A stretch of 64,000 nucleotides of DNA from Mucilaginibacter flavidus (GCF_024055575.1 NZ_JAMXOE010000016.1:90614-154613), one strand, 5' to 3'; positions 54,329 to 63,232 are shown, counted from the first letter of the stretch. The notes: generated by a model not told the origin, from the letters alone. Translations and numbers: made by a program.

Positions 54329-55030
54329 ATGACATACGACCTTTTTTTAGATGAAAGCTGCCACTTGGAACATGATGATGTTTCAGTAATGACGCTTGGA
54401 TATGTTAAAGTCCCACATCTTAGATCCAATGAGCTACGAATGCTTTTGAGAAGGATCAAAGAAAAGCATAATATGAAGAAGGAATTAAAGTGGAGTAAGT
54501 TTTCAAAAGCGAAAATTGACTTATACAAGGAATTGGTTGATTACTTTTTTGATACGCCAATTGAGTTTAATTGTGTTCTTGTTAAATATAAAGAAAGGCT
54601 TGACCATAGTGATTTTAACATGGGGCCACATGATAATTATTACTATAGAATCATTTTCTATTTATTGCACCCTATACCAACTGAAGGCAACTATAGAGTA
54701 TTTATTGATTTCAAAGACACAAGGGGTAAAGAAAAATTAGAAAAAATTCATGAACTACTAAATGAAAAATGCCAAGGGCAATCTCCATTTTCTCATTTCC
54801 AACATTTACGTTCACATGAAAATGAATTTTTCCAACTAACGGATTTTTTTATAGGTGCCATCGCCTATAAATCGAGGCTAAAAAATGAAATTGATCTTCC
54901 ATTAAATGAATCCAAACAAGATTTTATTTCCTATTTAGAATTGAAATCCGGGTTTAGCTTGGACGAGGGTACAGCACCTTGGGAAACTAAATTTAAGATA
55001 TCCGATCACCAGCCCAAAATTCGCCAATAA
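54329..55030 (+). CDS. DUF3800-domain protein
   Basis: A 233-residue protein of the DUF3800 family, predicted to have an RNase H-like fold. The N-terminal LFLDESCHLEHDDVSVMTLG carries the family's Asp-Glu-Ser motif, IDFKDTRGKE holds a second acidic site near residue 131, and FQLTDFFIGAIAYK supplies the third near 178, consistent with a metal-dependent nuclease-like active site. The family is frequent in mobile and defence-rich regions but has no established reaction. The stop and next start share one base (TAATG), so it works with the downstream protein. Confidence 0.8.
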   Translation: MTYDLFLDESCHLEHDDVSVMTLGYVKVPHLRSNELRMLLRRIKEKHNMKKELKWSKFSKAKIDLYKELVDYFFDTPIEFNCVLVKYKERLDHSDFNMGPHDNYYYRIIFYLLHPIPTEGNYRVFIDFKDTRGKEKLEKIHELLNEKCQGQSPFSHFQHLRSHENEFFQLTDFFIGAIAYKSRLKNEIDLPLNESKQDFISYLELKSGFSLDEGTAPWETKFKISDHQPKIRQ

Positions 55031-55524
55031 TGGAGTTGTTTGATCTTGACGAGTTAATTTTCAATTTGGGGATTGATCCAACACCTAAACAATTAGATGA
55101 ATTATATACTGCATTTGAGAGGGATTTTGTAAATCAACCATTTACTTTTAAAGGATTAAGTGTTAGAATTATTCTTCGAAACTCTGAGATAGAAGGATTT
55201 GAAGCTTATCCTGAAACTTTTGTCCACTTAGTGACAAGGAAAGGTCAAAGAAATGTTAGAGTTTTTGACAGGCATCGTGCAAATAGAATTCATTGGATTA
55301 GTTGCATTCTTGAAAATTTCAATGAAGAGGAAATCACTTATTTTGAATATCCAGAATTAGATAGGTCAATCCGTGAATACTATTGGTATAAGGATGGAGA
55401 TTTCATAGTTATAATGGAACAAATTACTCCAGAGTATAGGATAGTAACAAGTTTCCATGTAGATGATGCAAGGAATAGAAGATACTATGAAGAAAGGGAA
55501 GCTTGGTATAGAAATAATGTATAA
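55030..55524 (+). CDS. Unknown partner of the DUF3800 protein (possible RNase-like fold)
   Basis: A 164-residue soluble protein. A helical N-terminus (DLDELIFNLGIDPTPKQLDE) is followed by a beta-rich, basic domain: GLSVRIILRNSEIEGF, YPETFVHLVTRKGQRNVRVF, RHRANRIHWISCIL, YYWYKDGDFIVIMEQI. The HLVTRK and Arg-rich RxFDRxRAxRI motifs recall small BECR/RelE-type RNases, but I cannot place it in a family. Coupled translation with DUF3800 suggests a two-part system: effector and partner, or a nuclease pair. Confidence 0.6.
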   Translation: MELFDLDELIFNLGIDPTPKQLDELYTAFERDFVNQPFTFKGLSVRIILRNSEIEGFEAYPETFVHLVTRKGQRNVRVFDRHRANRIHWISCILENFNEEEITYFEYPELDRSIREYYWYKDGDFIVIMEQITPEYRIVTSFHVDDARNRRYYEEREAWYRNNV

Positions 55525-55529
55525 AAAAA

Positions 55530-55551
55530 GCCGCAATTACGGTAATGCGGC
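55530..55551 (-). terminator. Hairpin terminator, minus-strand orientation
   Basis: GCCGCA pairs with TGCGGC over a 10 base loop that can pair further. On the minus strand a run of seven T residues follows; on the plus strand it directly follows the stop of the unknown gene without a T-run. It probably insulates the pair from antisense transcription and may act in both directions. Confidence 0.6.
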
Positions 55552-55840
55552 CAACCAGGTCCTTTTCCCTTGGGAAATGACAATGCAAATATACTAAACC
55601 TTTTAATATTAAACAATCAAATAATTAATATATATATAATTGTTTCAGGAATATAACCTCGCCAAAACTGATCCAATTAACAGTGTTAATCTCACTTTTA
55701 GCTATTTTACACAAAGGTAGTCAATTGATTTAAGCCCCATTCTACGCAACACCTCCTGTTTGCCAAATTGATACTTTGCTTCAATAGGTAAATACTTGAA
55801 GTAGTTCTTTTCATCTATATCAGTCGATACCGCTTCTATA

Positions 55841-55971
55841 AATTTGCAGCGGAATCGGTTGTCAATGTGGATAAACCACAATAAAATGCCCCCACCAGAC
55901 CTATTGAAAAAGTACCCTTTTGCCGCGTGATGATGACCACTTTGGACACACCGGAGCCATTGACCACTTCG
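55841..55971 (-). mobile_element. IS21-family end remnants, right side of the island
   Basis: Two relics lie together. 55841-55866 matches the terminal-repeat sequence at 63890-63918 in opposite orientation (GCAGCGGAATCGG core). 55935-55980 holds two repeats of the type TGACCACTTTGGACACACCG and TTGACCACTTCGTTCCG, the second inverted relative to 52762-52790. No transposase remains; a minus-strand remnant in 55705-55850 (AKYQFGKQEVLRRMGLKSID) is unassigned. Confidence 0.55.
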
Positions 55972-56213
55972 TTCCGAAAAGACAAACTGTTAATTCTGCA
56001 ACACTTTGACCATATCAACTCCTTGATTACAAATTTCAAATTTTCAAAGTAATTACACAAATGGGTGCTCTACATCCCACGGAATCGCCTGGTCAAGCCT
56101 GCCGGAATATCCAATCAGGCTATTAATTAGTTTCAATATAAATAGACGATAGTTCTATCTTTTTTGGCTTAGATAATTAATGCATATCTCTGACAGGCGC
56201 AGTAAGCTATATA

Positions 56214-57146
56214 TTATTGGCTATGTACAGTATTTATCCAGGAAAAGCTATCCTCAATGATCTTGTATTTATTTTCTCGCAAATATTCTAAATAGGCCAG
56301 GCTAATTGGTGAGAGCTTTTTATTTTCCAGCCAGATTAATCGCCATTGCGATCTGATAGGAAAGTTCTCCGTAGTGAGTATTTGCACTTCCCCTGACTTA
56401 ATTTCGTTACGAAGCCCGATCAATGGCATGATGGAGTAGCCCAGCCCGGCAATTACCGCTTGTTTTACCGCCTCATTTGAGGTTAGTTCGATTTTTTTGC
56501 TGACGATTATTTTACTCCGTTCAAAGAAACCCTCCATAATGGTGCGGGTAGCAGAACCTTGTTCACGGTAGATCATCGGCAGCTTACTGAAAACATCCTT
56601 TTTGTATTCTTTTTGTGCTGCAACATGCTCGTGGTTCCCAACCAGGTAGAGTTTATTTTCCAACAGAATTTCCTCCTCAACATTTAGTTTCTCCGGCAAG
56701 ACTGATACCAAACCGAAATCAACCTCGTTGTCTTCCATACTTCTCAGCACGCTTGATTTATTGGTCACTTCCATCGTCAGATCGATCTCAGGGTACTTTT
56801 TTAAAAAGCCTGATAGAAAATAAGGCATCACGTACTTTCCCGTAGAAACAACAGCTATTTTTAGCCTTCCGGATAAAATACCTTTATAAGCTTCTGTTTT
56901 GTAATTGATCATTTCCACCTGTTGCAGTATCTCTTCTGCGATTTGCGCGATCTCGTTACCGAATTGTGTCACATACAATTGTCTTCCCAATACTTCTGTT
57001 AATGGAATTTCAAACTGGTCCTGGAAGTTTTTAAGCTGGATCGATACCGCGGGTTGCGTTAAAAACAATTCTTGAGCGGCTTTGGTGATACTCTTGGTTT
57101 GTACCACCCTAGTAAAGACCTGTAACTGATGAAGGGTATAATTCAT
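56214..57146 (-). CDS. LysR-family regulator (CbbR/CysB-like)
   Basis: A 310-residue LysR-type activator. The winged helix is MNYTLHQLQVFTRVVQTKSI and TKAAQELFLTQPAVSIQLKN, followed by the linker helix and a two-lobed effector domain (GRLKIAVVSTGKYVMPYFL; VKQAVIAGLGYSIMPLIGL). It is divergent from the bicarbonate permease gene; the 94 bp between them contain a dyad that recurs upstream of the isocitrate dehydrogenase gene. By analogy with CmpR/CbbR regulators of inorganic-carbon genes, it may respond to carbon status. Confidence 0.92.
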   Translation of the reverse strand: MNYTLHQLQVFTRVVQTKSITKAAQELFLTQPAVSIQLKNFQDQFEIPLTEVLGRQLYVTQFGNEIAQIAEEILQQVEMINYKTEAYKGILSGRLKIAVVSTGKYVMPYFLSGFLKKYPEIDLTMEVTNKSSVLRSMEDNEVDFGLVSVLPEKLNVEEEILLENKLYLVGNHEHVAAQKEYKKDVFSKLPMIYREQGSATRTIMEGFFERSKIIVSKKIELTSNEAVKQAVIAGLGYSIMPLIGLRNEIKSGEVQILTTENFPIRSQWRLIWLENKKLSPISLAYLEYLRENKYKIIEDSFSWINTVHSQ

Positions 57147-57164
57147 AAGAATAGTTTATGGTAA

Positions 57165-57212
57165 ATATAAAAACTATAAATAAAAATTTATAATTAAGTT
57201 GAAATAGGTTTG
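57165..57212 (+). promoter_or_regulatory. LysR operator/promoter module upstream of the bicarbonate permease
   Basis: ATATAAAAA then TATAAATAAAAATTTATA forms a dyad (TATAAAT/ATTTATA, 4 bp spacer) at 57175-57192. The -7 box TAGGTTTG (TAnnTTTG) is at 57205-57212, 28 bp before the ATG. The same sequence with identical internal spacing is found at 58252-58299. Lying between the divergent genes, it could also autoregulate the LysR gene. Confidence 0.8.
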
Positions 57213-57240
57213 CGCAATCAATCGCCCTAACTGTTAATCT

Positions 57241-58209
57241 ATGACTATAAAACTACTTTTAGACAATCTGACCAACCCGGCCCTGTTATTTTTTGTATTA
57301 GGCATCCTGGCGGTAAGGATAAAAAGCGATCTGGAGATCCCGCCAGATGCTTCCAAATTCATTTCGTTATACCTCTTATTCTCCATTGGTTTCAAAGGTG
57401 GGCAGGAACTGGAAAATAGCCATGTCTCTCAGGAGGTGTTGTATTCGATATTACTTGGCGTTTCCACGGCAGTGATGATACCTCTGTATAGCTTTTTTAT
57501 ATTACGAAAAAGGTTGAATGTGGAGGATTCCGGAGCTATCGCTGCTGCCTATGGCTCGGTGAGTGCGGTTACCTTTGTAACTGCCGGGGTATTTTTAGAA
57601 AATCAGCATATTCCATATGGAGGGCACATGGTAGCTATTATGGCCATGATGGAAGCCCCAGCTATTGTGGTTGGTGTTTTATTGATCCGTTTCTTTGGTA
57701 AGCAAAAAGAACAGCATGCTACCAATATGAGGCAGGTCATCTTTCATTCGTTTACAAACGGTAGCGTGTTGTTAATACTTGGAAGTTTAGTAATAGGATA
57801 TTTAGCTACTGAAAAGCAAGCACTCGATATTAAGCCATTTACCACAGACATCTATAAAGGCTTTTTAGCTATATTTTTACTGGATATGGGGATTATTTCC
57901 GGCAGAAAGTTAAATGATCTTTTTAAAGCCGGTTGGTTCACAGCGCTATTTGCAGTTGTTGCCCCATTGCTGAATGGCTGCCTGATAGCTATTATCAGCG
58001 GTTGGGTAACCAACGATGTGGGGAACAGGTTTATGTTGTCTGTCCTTGCAGCAAGTGCGTCCTATATCGCGGTTCCTGCTGCCATGAAAATCGCCGTTCC
58101 GAAAGCTAATCCCGGGCTGTTCCTGCCCATGGCACTGGCGCTCACATTTCCTTTCAATATTACTATAGGGATGCCGGTTTATATGGAAATTATCCAGCAT
58201 TTCAAATAA
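57241..58209 (+). CDS. sbtA: SbtA-type sodium-dependent bicarbonate permease
   Basis: A 322-residue permease of the SbtA (former DUF897) family, with about ten membrane helices. Diagnostic blocks are NLTNPALLFFVLGILAVRIK, the SIGFKGG motif, AAAYGSVSAVTFVTAG and the mirrored ASASYIAVPAAMKIAVPKANPGLFLPMALALTFPFN. SbtA imports HCO3- with Na+. It is slightly shorter than cyanobacterial forms (about 370). No PII-like SbtB gene follows. Controlled by the adjacent LysR gene through the module at 57165. Confidence 0.88.
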   Translation: MTIKLLLDNLTNPALLFFVLGILAVRIKSDLEIPPDASKFISLYLLFSIGFKGGQELENSHVSQEVLYSILLGVSTAVMIPLYSFFILRKRLNVEDSGAIAAAYGSVSAVTFVTAGVFLENQHIPYGGHMVAIMAMMEAPAIVVGVLLIRFFGKQKEQHATNMRQVIFHSFTNGSVLLILGSLVIGYLATEKQALDIKPFTTDIYKGFLAIFLLDMGIISGRKLNDLFKAGWFTALFAVVAPLLNGCLIAIISGWVTNDVGNRFMLSVLAASASYIAVPAAMKIAVPKANPGLFLPMALALTFPFNITIGMPVYMEIIQHFK

Positions 58210-58251
58210 GCTTTTCAAAAGCAGGTTTTACATAAAAAAATCTTATGTATA

Positions 58252-58299
58252 ATATAAAAAGTATAAATAAAAATTTATCAGTTATCGGATTTAGGTTTG
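58252..58299 (+). promoter_or_regulatory. Second copy of the LysR operator/promoter module
   Basis: ATATAAAAA, TATAAATAAAAATTTAT (58262-58278) and the -7 box TAGGTTTG (58292-58299) reproduce the permease promoter: the first 27 bases match at 26 positions and the dyad-to-box distance is the same (30 bp start to start). It lies 25 bp before the isocitrate dehydrogenase ATG. Confidence 0.8.
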
Positions 58300-58323
58300 C
58301 ATCATCAAAAAACAAAAAATTAA

Positions 58324-59760
58324 ATGACAAAGATCACAGTAGCTAAGGGCGATGGTATAGGCCCGGAAATTATGGATGCCACGTTAAAGATTATTTTAGC
58401 GGCGGGCGCTCAAATTGAAATTGATGAAATTGAAGTTGGTGAAAAGGTATACCTCGCCGGCAACACTTCAGGGATCGCCAAAGAATCCTGGGACAGCATC
58501 AGGAATAATAAGGTGTTTTTGAAAGCGCCGATCACCACCCCACAAGGCGGCGGCTATAAGAGCCTCAACGTCACGACCCGTAAGATGCTGGGTCTGTATG
58601 CTAATGTGCGTCCTTGCACCAGTTTATATCCCTTCGTGGAAACCAAACACCCAAAACTTGACCTTGTTATCATCCGAGAGAATGAAGAAGACTTGTATGC
58701 AGGCATAGAACACCAGCAAACCGACGAAGTTGTTCAATGCCTTAAACTGGTAAGTCGGCCCGGGTGCGAAAAGATCATCCGTTATGCTTTTGAATATGCG
58801 AAAAGCTATAGCCGCAAAAAGGTAACTTGTTTTACTAAAGACAATATCATGAAGCAAACCGACGGTTTATTTCATGAGGTTTTTGATGAAATAGGGGCAG
58901 AATATCCCGAAATAGAAAAAGAACACTGGATCATTGACATTGGTGCCGCTAAAATGGCCGATACCCCTGAAATATTTGATGTGATAGTTACCCTTAACCT
59001 ATATGGTGACGTGCTTTCAGATGTTGCCGCTCAAATAGCCGGTTCTGTGGGCCTCGCCGGGTCAGCTAACATCGGTGAAACGTATGCAATGTTCGAAGCC
59101 ATACATGGTTCCGCACCAAGACGGGCAGGGCAGAACGTGGCAAACCCGTCAGGCCTATTACAGGGTGCTATACAAATGCTAAACCACATTGGTCAAAACG
59201 CCATTGCAGAGAAAGTACAGAACGCATGGCTCAAAACGCTGGAAGAAGGTATCCATACTTATGATATTTTTAAAGAAGGAACGAGTAAACAAAAAGTAAG
59301 TACCAGCAGCTTTGCTGATGCAGTTATCGAACGATTAGGTCAAACGCCCACCACACTTAAAGCCGCGGAGTATGATAATCACCGGCCTTTAGTACTACCA
59401 AAATACAAACGGAAAGAAGCTGCACATAAAGAACTGCAGGGGGCAGATCTTTTTGTTCACTGGAGCGGAAGCGATCCTGATGAATTGGCAAAAGAGTTCG
59501 CTGACGTAAAAACAGAAAACCTAAAGCTGGCTATGATCACCAACCGAGGTATTAAAGTTTGGCCGGAAGGATTTAAGGAAACTTTTTGTACTGATCATTG
59601 GCGCTGCCGTTTTTACTCCCATACCGGACACTTGCCTTCCAAACAGGAGCTGATAACTCTTCAGGAGAAAGCCTTAAGAAAGCACATTGATGTGATCAAA
59701 ACAGAAAACCTTTACAAATTCAACGGCAAAGCCGCATATTCATTAGGTCAGGGACAATAA
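58324..59760 (+). CDS. icd: Isocitrate dehydrogenase, Thermus-like long form
   Basis: A 478-residue isocitrate/isopropylmalate-dehydrogenase family enzyme. ITVAKGDGIGPEIMDATLKI opens it. TTPQGGGYKSLNVTTRKMLG and LYANVRPCTSL bind substrate, VIIRENEEDLYAG follows, and NLYGDVLSDVAAQIAGSVGL with the EAIHGSAPRRAGQNVANPSG cofactor loop completes the active site. The extra 130-residue C-terminal domain (from about 345) is the one seen in Thermus-type isocitrate dehydrogenases. It converts isocitrate to 2-oxoglutarate and CO2, or the reverse. It has its own LysR-type promoter. Confidence 0.92.
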   Translation: MTKITVAKGDGIGPEIMDATLKIILAAGAQIEIDEIEVGEKVYLAGNTSGIAKESWDSIRNNKVFLKAPITTPQGGGYKSLNVTTRKMLGLYANVRPCTSLYPFVETKHPKLDLVIIRENEEDLYAGIEHQQTDEVVQCLKLVSRPGCEKIIRYAFEYAKSYSRKKVTCFTKDNIMKQTDGLFHEVFDEIGAEYPEIEKEHWIIDIGAAKMADTPEIFDVIVTLNLYGDVLSDVAAQIAGSVGLAGSANIGETYAMFEAIHGSAPRRAGQNVANPSGLLQGAIQMLNHIGQNAIAEKVQNAWLKTLEEGIHTYDIFKEGTSKQKVSTSSFADAVIERLGQTPTTLKAAEYDNHRPLVLPKYKRKEAAHKELQGADLFVHWSGSDPDELAKEFADVKTENLKLAMITNRGIKVWPEGFKETFCTDHWRCRFYSHTGHLPSKQELITLQEKALRKHIDVIKTENLYKFNGKAAYSLGQGQ

Positions 59761-59775
59761 ATATCAATAACAGTC

Positions 59776-60018
59776 ATGAACATAACGTTAATTCAGGGAA
59801 GCTACGCACCCGCAGAAGCTTTAGAACTGGTGAGCAAAATGATCACTGAGAAAATCAAATTCCAGGGAAGCAAGATCACTAAATCCTGCAACGAGGAAGA
59901 TATTAAAATGCGCGAATGCAGGATCAAAGCACTGCAAAATGAGTTTGCTACTATCAAATCAGCAATCGGTACCAAAGCGGGCATGGTTTCCATTAATTCC
60001 ACTATCGAAATTAATTGA
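59776..60018 (+). CDS. Small conserved-looking protein of unknown function
   Basis: Eighty residues: MNITLIQGSYAPAEALELVS followed by KMITEKIKFQGSKITKSCNE and a long helix with KMRECRIKALQNEFATIKSA. It lies 15 bp after isocitrate dehydrogenase and 15 bp before the DUF6671 gene on the same strand, clearly in the operon. No membrane helix or signal. I do not recognise the family. Confidence 0.7.
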   Translation: MNITLIQGSYAPAEALELVSKMITEKIKFQGSKITKSCNEEDIKMRECRIKALQNEFATIKSAIGTKAGMVSINSTIEIN

Positions 60019-60033
60019 GCTGATTGAAAGGAT

Positions 60034-60868
60034 ATGTTTAAGGGACGAAAATTAGCTATAGCCACGCGCCACCAAAAGGAATGCGTTATAGCGCCTTTGC
60101 TGGAACAAGCTTTAGGGGTAAGCTGTTTCGTCCCTTTTGACCTGGATACCGACCAGTTGGGTACTTTTTCAGGCGAGGTTGAAAGGCTTGAAGGCCCTTT
60201 AAACACTGCAAAGCGCAAATGCCTGATGGCTATGGAGCAAACCGGCTGCGATCTTGCTGTTGCCAGCGAGGGTTCATTCGGTCCGCATCCGACGCTGTTT
60301 TTTGGCTATGCTGATGAAGAACTGATACTTTTTATGGACAAAACGCATAAGCTGGAAATTTACAGTACAGAAATAAATTTTAAGACAAATTTTAATGGAA
60401 AGCAAATTGGCAATGAGCAGGAACTGATGGATTTTGCAGACAGGGTTAATTTTCCTTCGCATGGGCTGCCTGCGGGATAAACAAAACAGCACGGCGTATA
60501 TGGTCAAAGGGATAACAGATCCCGATCTGCTTTTTCAAGAGTTTAGGCAGTTGATGATAAATCGTGGATGTGCTTTCGCGGAAACGGATATGCGGGCCAT
60601 GTATAATCCAACCCGTATGGAGGTGATACGACAGGTCACACACAAATTGGTCGACAAGATCAATGCCTTATGCCCGGGGTGTATCATGCCAGGCTTTGGA
60701 GTGACTGACGCCAAAAATGGATTACCCTGTAAGCTGTGCGGATTACCTACACGTTCAACATTGAGCCATATTTATACCTGTACACATTGCGCCTTTACCA
60801 ATGAGTTTTTTTACCCCTATGGAATTAAAGCAGAAGATCCGATGTATTGTGACAATTGCAATCCCTAA
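60034..60868 (+). pseudogene. DUF6671-family protein, single-base frameshift
   Basis: The first frame (to 60480) reads GRKLAIATRHQKECVIAPLL and continues to VNFPSHGL, then runs to a false stop. The second frame (from about 60458) continues LRDKQNSTAYMVKGITDPDL and ends with ETDMRAMYNPTRMEVI and two zinc-binding pairs (CPGCIMPGF, CKLCGLPT, CTHC, CDNC). Removing one C in CTGCCTGCGG near 60465-60470 joins them into the roughly 277-residue full-length protein. The break lies in a functional-looking operon, so a sequencing error is quite possible. Confidence 0.75.
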
Positions 60869-60871
60869 AAT

Positions 60872-61843
60872 ATGGCAGCAATCATTACCCAAATCAATGA
60901 AGTGGCTTCATTATTAAAAGACGAGGCCGTAGTCGGCATACCAACCGAAACCGTTTATGGCTTGGCTGGAAATATCTACAGCGCAAAGGCGGTTAAACAG
61001 ATATTCAGCATCAAGCAAAGGCCGTTCTATAATCCGCTGATCGTGCATATCCCCTCGATTAACTCTTTAAATAAAATTGCCACTGAGATACCCGAAAAAG
61101 CCTTCCAGCTTGCCGAAGCATTTTGGCCGGGGCCTTTAACACTGGTACTTAAAAAGCTACCTTCAGTGCCGGATATTGTGACCGGAGGAAAAGATACGGT
61201 AGCAATACGTGTACCGAATCATCCGCTTGCCTTATCCCTGCTAGCCGGGTTGGACTTTCCGCTTGCAGCACCGAGCGCCAACCCATTTGGCACCATTAGT
61301 CCAACAACAGCGGCTCATGTAGCATCTTATTTTAAAGGAAACGATTTAAAAGTCTTAGATGGGGGGCTTTGCGAAAAAGGAGTGGAATCTACGATAATCG
61401 GTTTTAAAAAAGAGCAACCGGTTATTTATCGGCTGGGTGCAATTACTATTGAGGAAATTGAGGAAATTTTAGGTAATGTAGAAGTGAACCGTTCACATTC
61501 CGGCTCTGCACCTGAGGCACCTGGCATGTTGTTAAGCCATTACGCACCCAAAGCGTCGGCGTTGTTGACAGATGATCTTGAAAAGACAGTAAGCCTGCAT
61601 TCGGGCAAAAAAATTGGGATACTGGTGTTCAGCAAAGTAAGTTTAGCGAATGAACAGCGATACGACTGCGAAATATTATCGGTCAAAGCTGATTTGGAAG
61701 AAGCCTCTTTTAAATTTTACGCAGCGTTACACCGACTTGACAAACAGGAGTTGGATTTGATCATTATGGAGAAGTTTCCTGATATGGGACTTGGCAAAAC
61801 AATTAACGACCGTATGCAAAGGGCATCAACACGTCGAACATGA
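60872..61843 (+). CDS. tsaC: L-threonylcarbamoyladenylate synthase (Sua5 type)
   Basis: A 323-residue Sua5/YrdC enzyme. The catalytic YrdC domain fills residues 1-200: VVGIPTETVYGLAGNIYSAK, KQRPFYNPLIVHI, WPGPLTLVLKK and APSANPFGTISPTTA. A C-terminal Sua5 domain follows after a linker (SGSAPEAPGMLLSHYAPKA). The enzyme makes threonylcarbamoyl-AMP from threonine, ATP and bicarbonate for the t6A modification of tRNA. It starts four bases after the DUF6671 stop and overlaps the dihydroorotase start by four. Confidence 0.94.
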   Translation: MAAIITQINEVASLLKDEAVVGIPTETVYGLAGNIYSAKAVKQIFSIKQRPFYNPLIVHIPSINSLNKIATEIPEKAFQLAEAFWPGPLTLVLKKLPSVPDIVTGGKDTVAIRVPNHPLALSLLAGLDFPLAAPSANPFGTISPTTAAHVASYFKGNDLKVLDGGLCEKGVESTIIGFKKEQPVIYRLGAITIEEIEEILGNVEVNRSHSGSAPEAPGMLLSHYAPKASALLTDDLEKTVSLHSGKKIGILVFSKVSLANEQRYDCEILSVKADLEEASFKFYAALHRLDKQELDLIIMEKFPDMGLGKTINDRMQRASTRRT

Positions 61844-63192
61844 AAACGATTATCAGAAATGCACATATCGTAAATGAAGGCTGTATGCAAATAGCAGACC
61901 TGTTGATGGTTTGTGACCGCATCGAAAAAATTGCCCCTTTCATTAGCTTGCCTCAACCTCAAAAATATATGGAGATTAACGCGGAAGGAAAATGTCTTTT
62001 TCCCGGCGTAATTGATAGTCATGTGCATTTTCGTGAACCGGGCCTGACGCATAAAGGTGATCTAAGCTCTGAATCTAAAGCTGCTGTTGCAGGTGGGGTC
62101 ACATCCTTTATGGATATGCCAAACACTTATCCAAATACGCTTACGCAAAACCTATTGGAGGAGAAATATAGTCTTGCTCAACAAAAATCATTGGCTAACT
62201 ATTCTTTTTTTATGGGGGTTAATAAGACCAATCTCGAAGAAGCTTTGAAAACTGATCCGGAAACAGTTTGCGGGATTACCGATGATGGGTTGTATTTCAA
62301 CGATCAGGAGGGCATACTTGCCAGTCATCCTGAATTTTTGGAGCACCTGTTTAACAGAACTCAAACACTGGTTGCATTACACTCGGAGAATGACGGGATC
62401 ATCCGAGCAAATTATTTGAAATACTATGAGCAATATGGAGAGGATATCCCCGTCAATTTGCATCCATTAATTAGAAGTGAAGAGGCGTGCCTATCGGCTA
62501 CTCAAAATTTAATCAACTTGGCAAAACGGCATCAAAACAGACTACATATCCTGCACATATCCACCCAAGCAGAGGCAGAGTTGTTTGACGCTTTGCATCC
62601 GCCTCGCGAAAAAAGGATTACTGGTGAAGTTTGCGGACATCATCTTTGGTTTTCGGATAAGGATTATGATCACCTGGGAAACAAGATCAAATGGAATCCC
62701 GCGATTAAGAACGAGAACGATAAAAATGGCTTATTGACAGCTTTGTTGGAGAGCCGCATTGATTCTGTTGCTTCCGATCATGCCCCCCATGCCGCAAAAG
62801 AAAAAACAGGCAGTTATAAAAAAGCGCTGCCGGGCGGCCCAATGGTACAACATACTTTATATCTGATGATGGAACTTTATCACAAAGGATTGTTGACGCT
62901 TGAAAAGATAGCTGAAAAAATGAGCCATAACGTTGCCGACATTTATCGGATCAGGGAGCGGGGCTATATACGTGAGGGTTATCATGCCGATTTGGTACTG
63001 ATTGACCTTTACCGGCCATGGCAGGTTACCCCCAACAACTTATTTTATAAATGTGGCTGGTCGCCGTTAAGCGGTGAACGTTTTACCAGCACTATCATGC
63101 AGACTTTTGTAAACGGGAATTTGGTATTTGATAGGGGAAAAATTGCAAACTCCGCTAAAGGAAAACGACTACTATTCGAAAAGATAGGGTAA
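61840..63192 (+). CDS. pyrC: Dihydroorotase
   Basis: A 450-residue amidohydrolase. The metal site HVHFREPG (IDSHVHFREPGLTHKGDLS) and the later HSEN, HILHIST and SVASDHAPHAAKEK motifs fit class I (PyrC/allantoinase-like) dihydroorotases of Bacteroidota. It closes N-carbamoyl-aspartate to dihydroorotate in pyrimidine synthesis. The start overlaps the tsaC stop (ATGA), so this is the operon's last clearly coupled gene. A role as allantoinase is less likely without other ureide genes. Confidence 0.9.
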   Translation: MKTIIRNAHIVNEGCMQIADLLMVCDRIEKIAPFISLPQPQKYMEINAEGKCLFPGVIDSHVHFREPGLTHKGDLSSESKAAVAGGVTSFMDMPNTYPNTLTQNLLEEKYSLAQQKSLANYSFFMGVNKTNLEEALKTDPETVCGITDDGLYFNDQEGILASHPEFLEHLFNRTQTLVALHSENDGIIRANYLKYYEQYGEDIPVNLHPLIRSEEACLSATQNLINLAKRHQNRLHILHISTQAEAELFDALHPPREKRITGEVCGHHLWFSDKDYDHLGNKIKWNPAIKNENDKNGLLTALLESRIDSVASDHAPHAAKEKTGSYKKALPGGPMVQHTLYLMMELYHKGLLTLEKIAEKMSHNVADIYRIRERGYIREGYHADLVLIDLYRPWQVTPNNLFYKCGWSPLSGERFTSTIMQTFVNGNLVFDRGKIANSAKGKRLLFEKIG

Positions 63193-63232
63193 AAACACTT
63201 CATAAAATCATAAACTGAAATAACGATAATTT

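Noticed and set aside
55836..56060. Minus-strand 74-residue frame
   Set aside because: It runs through IS21 terminal-repeat relics and has no protein-like pattern.
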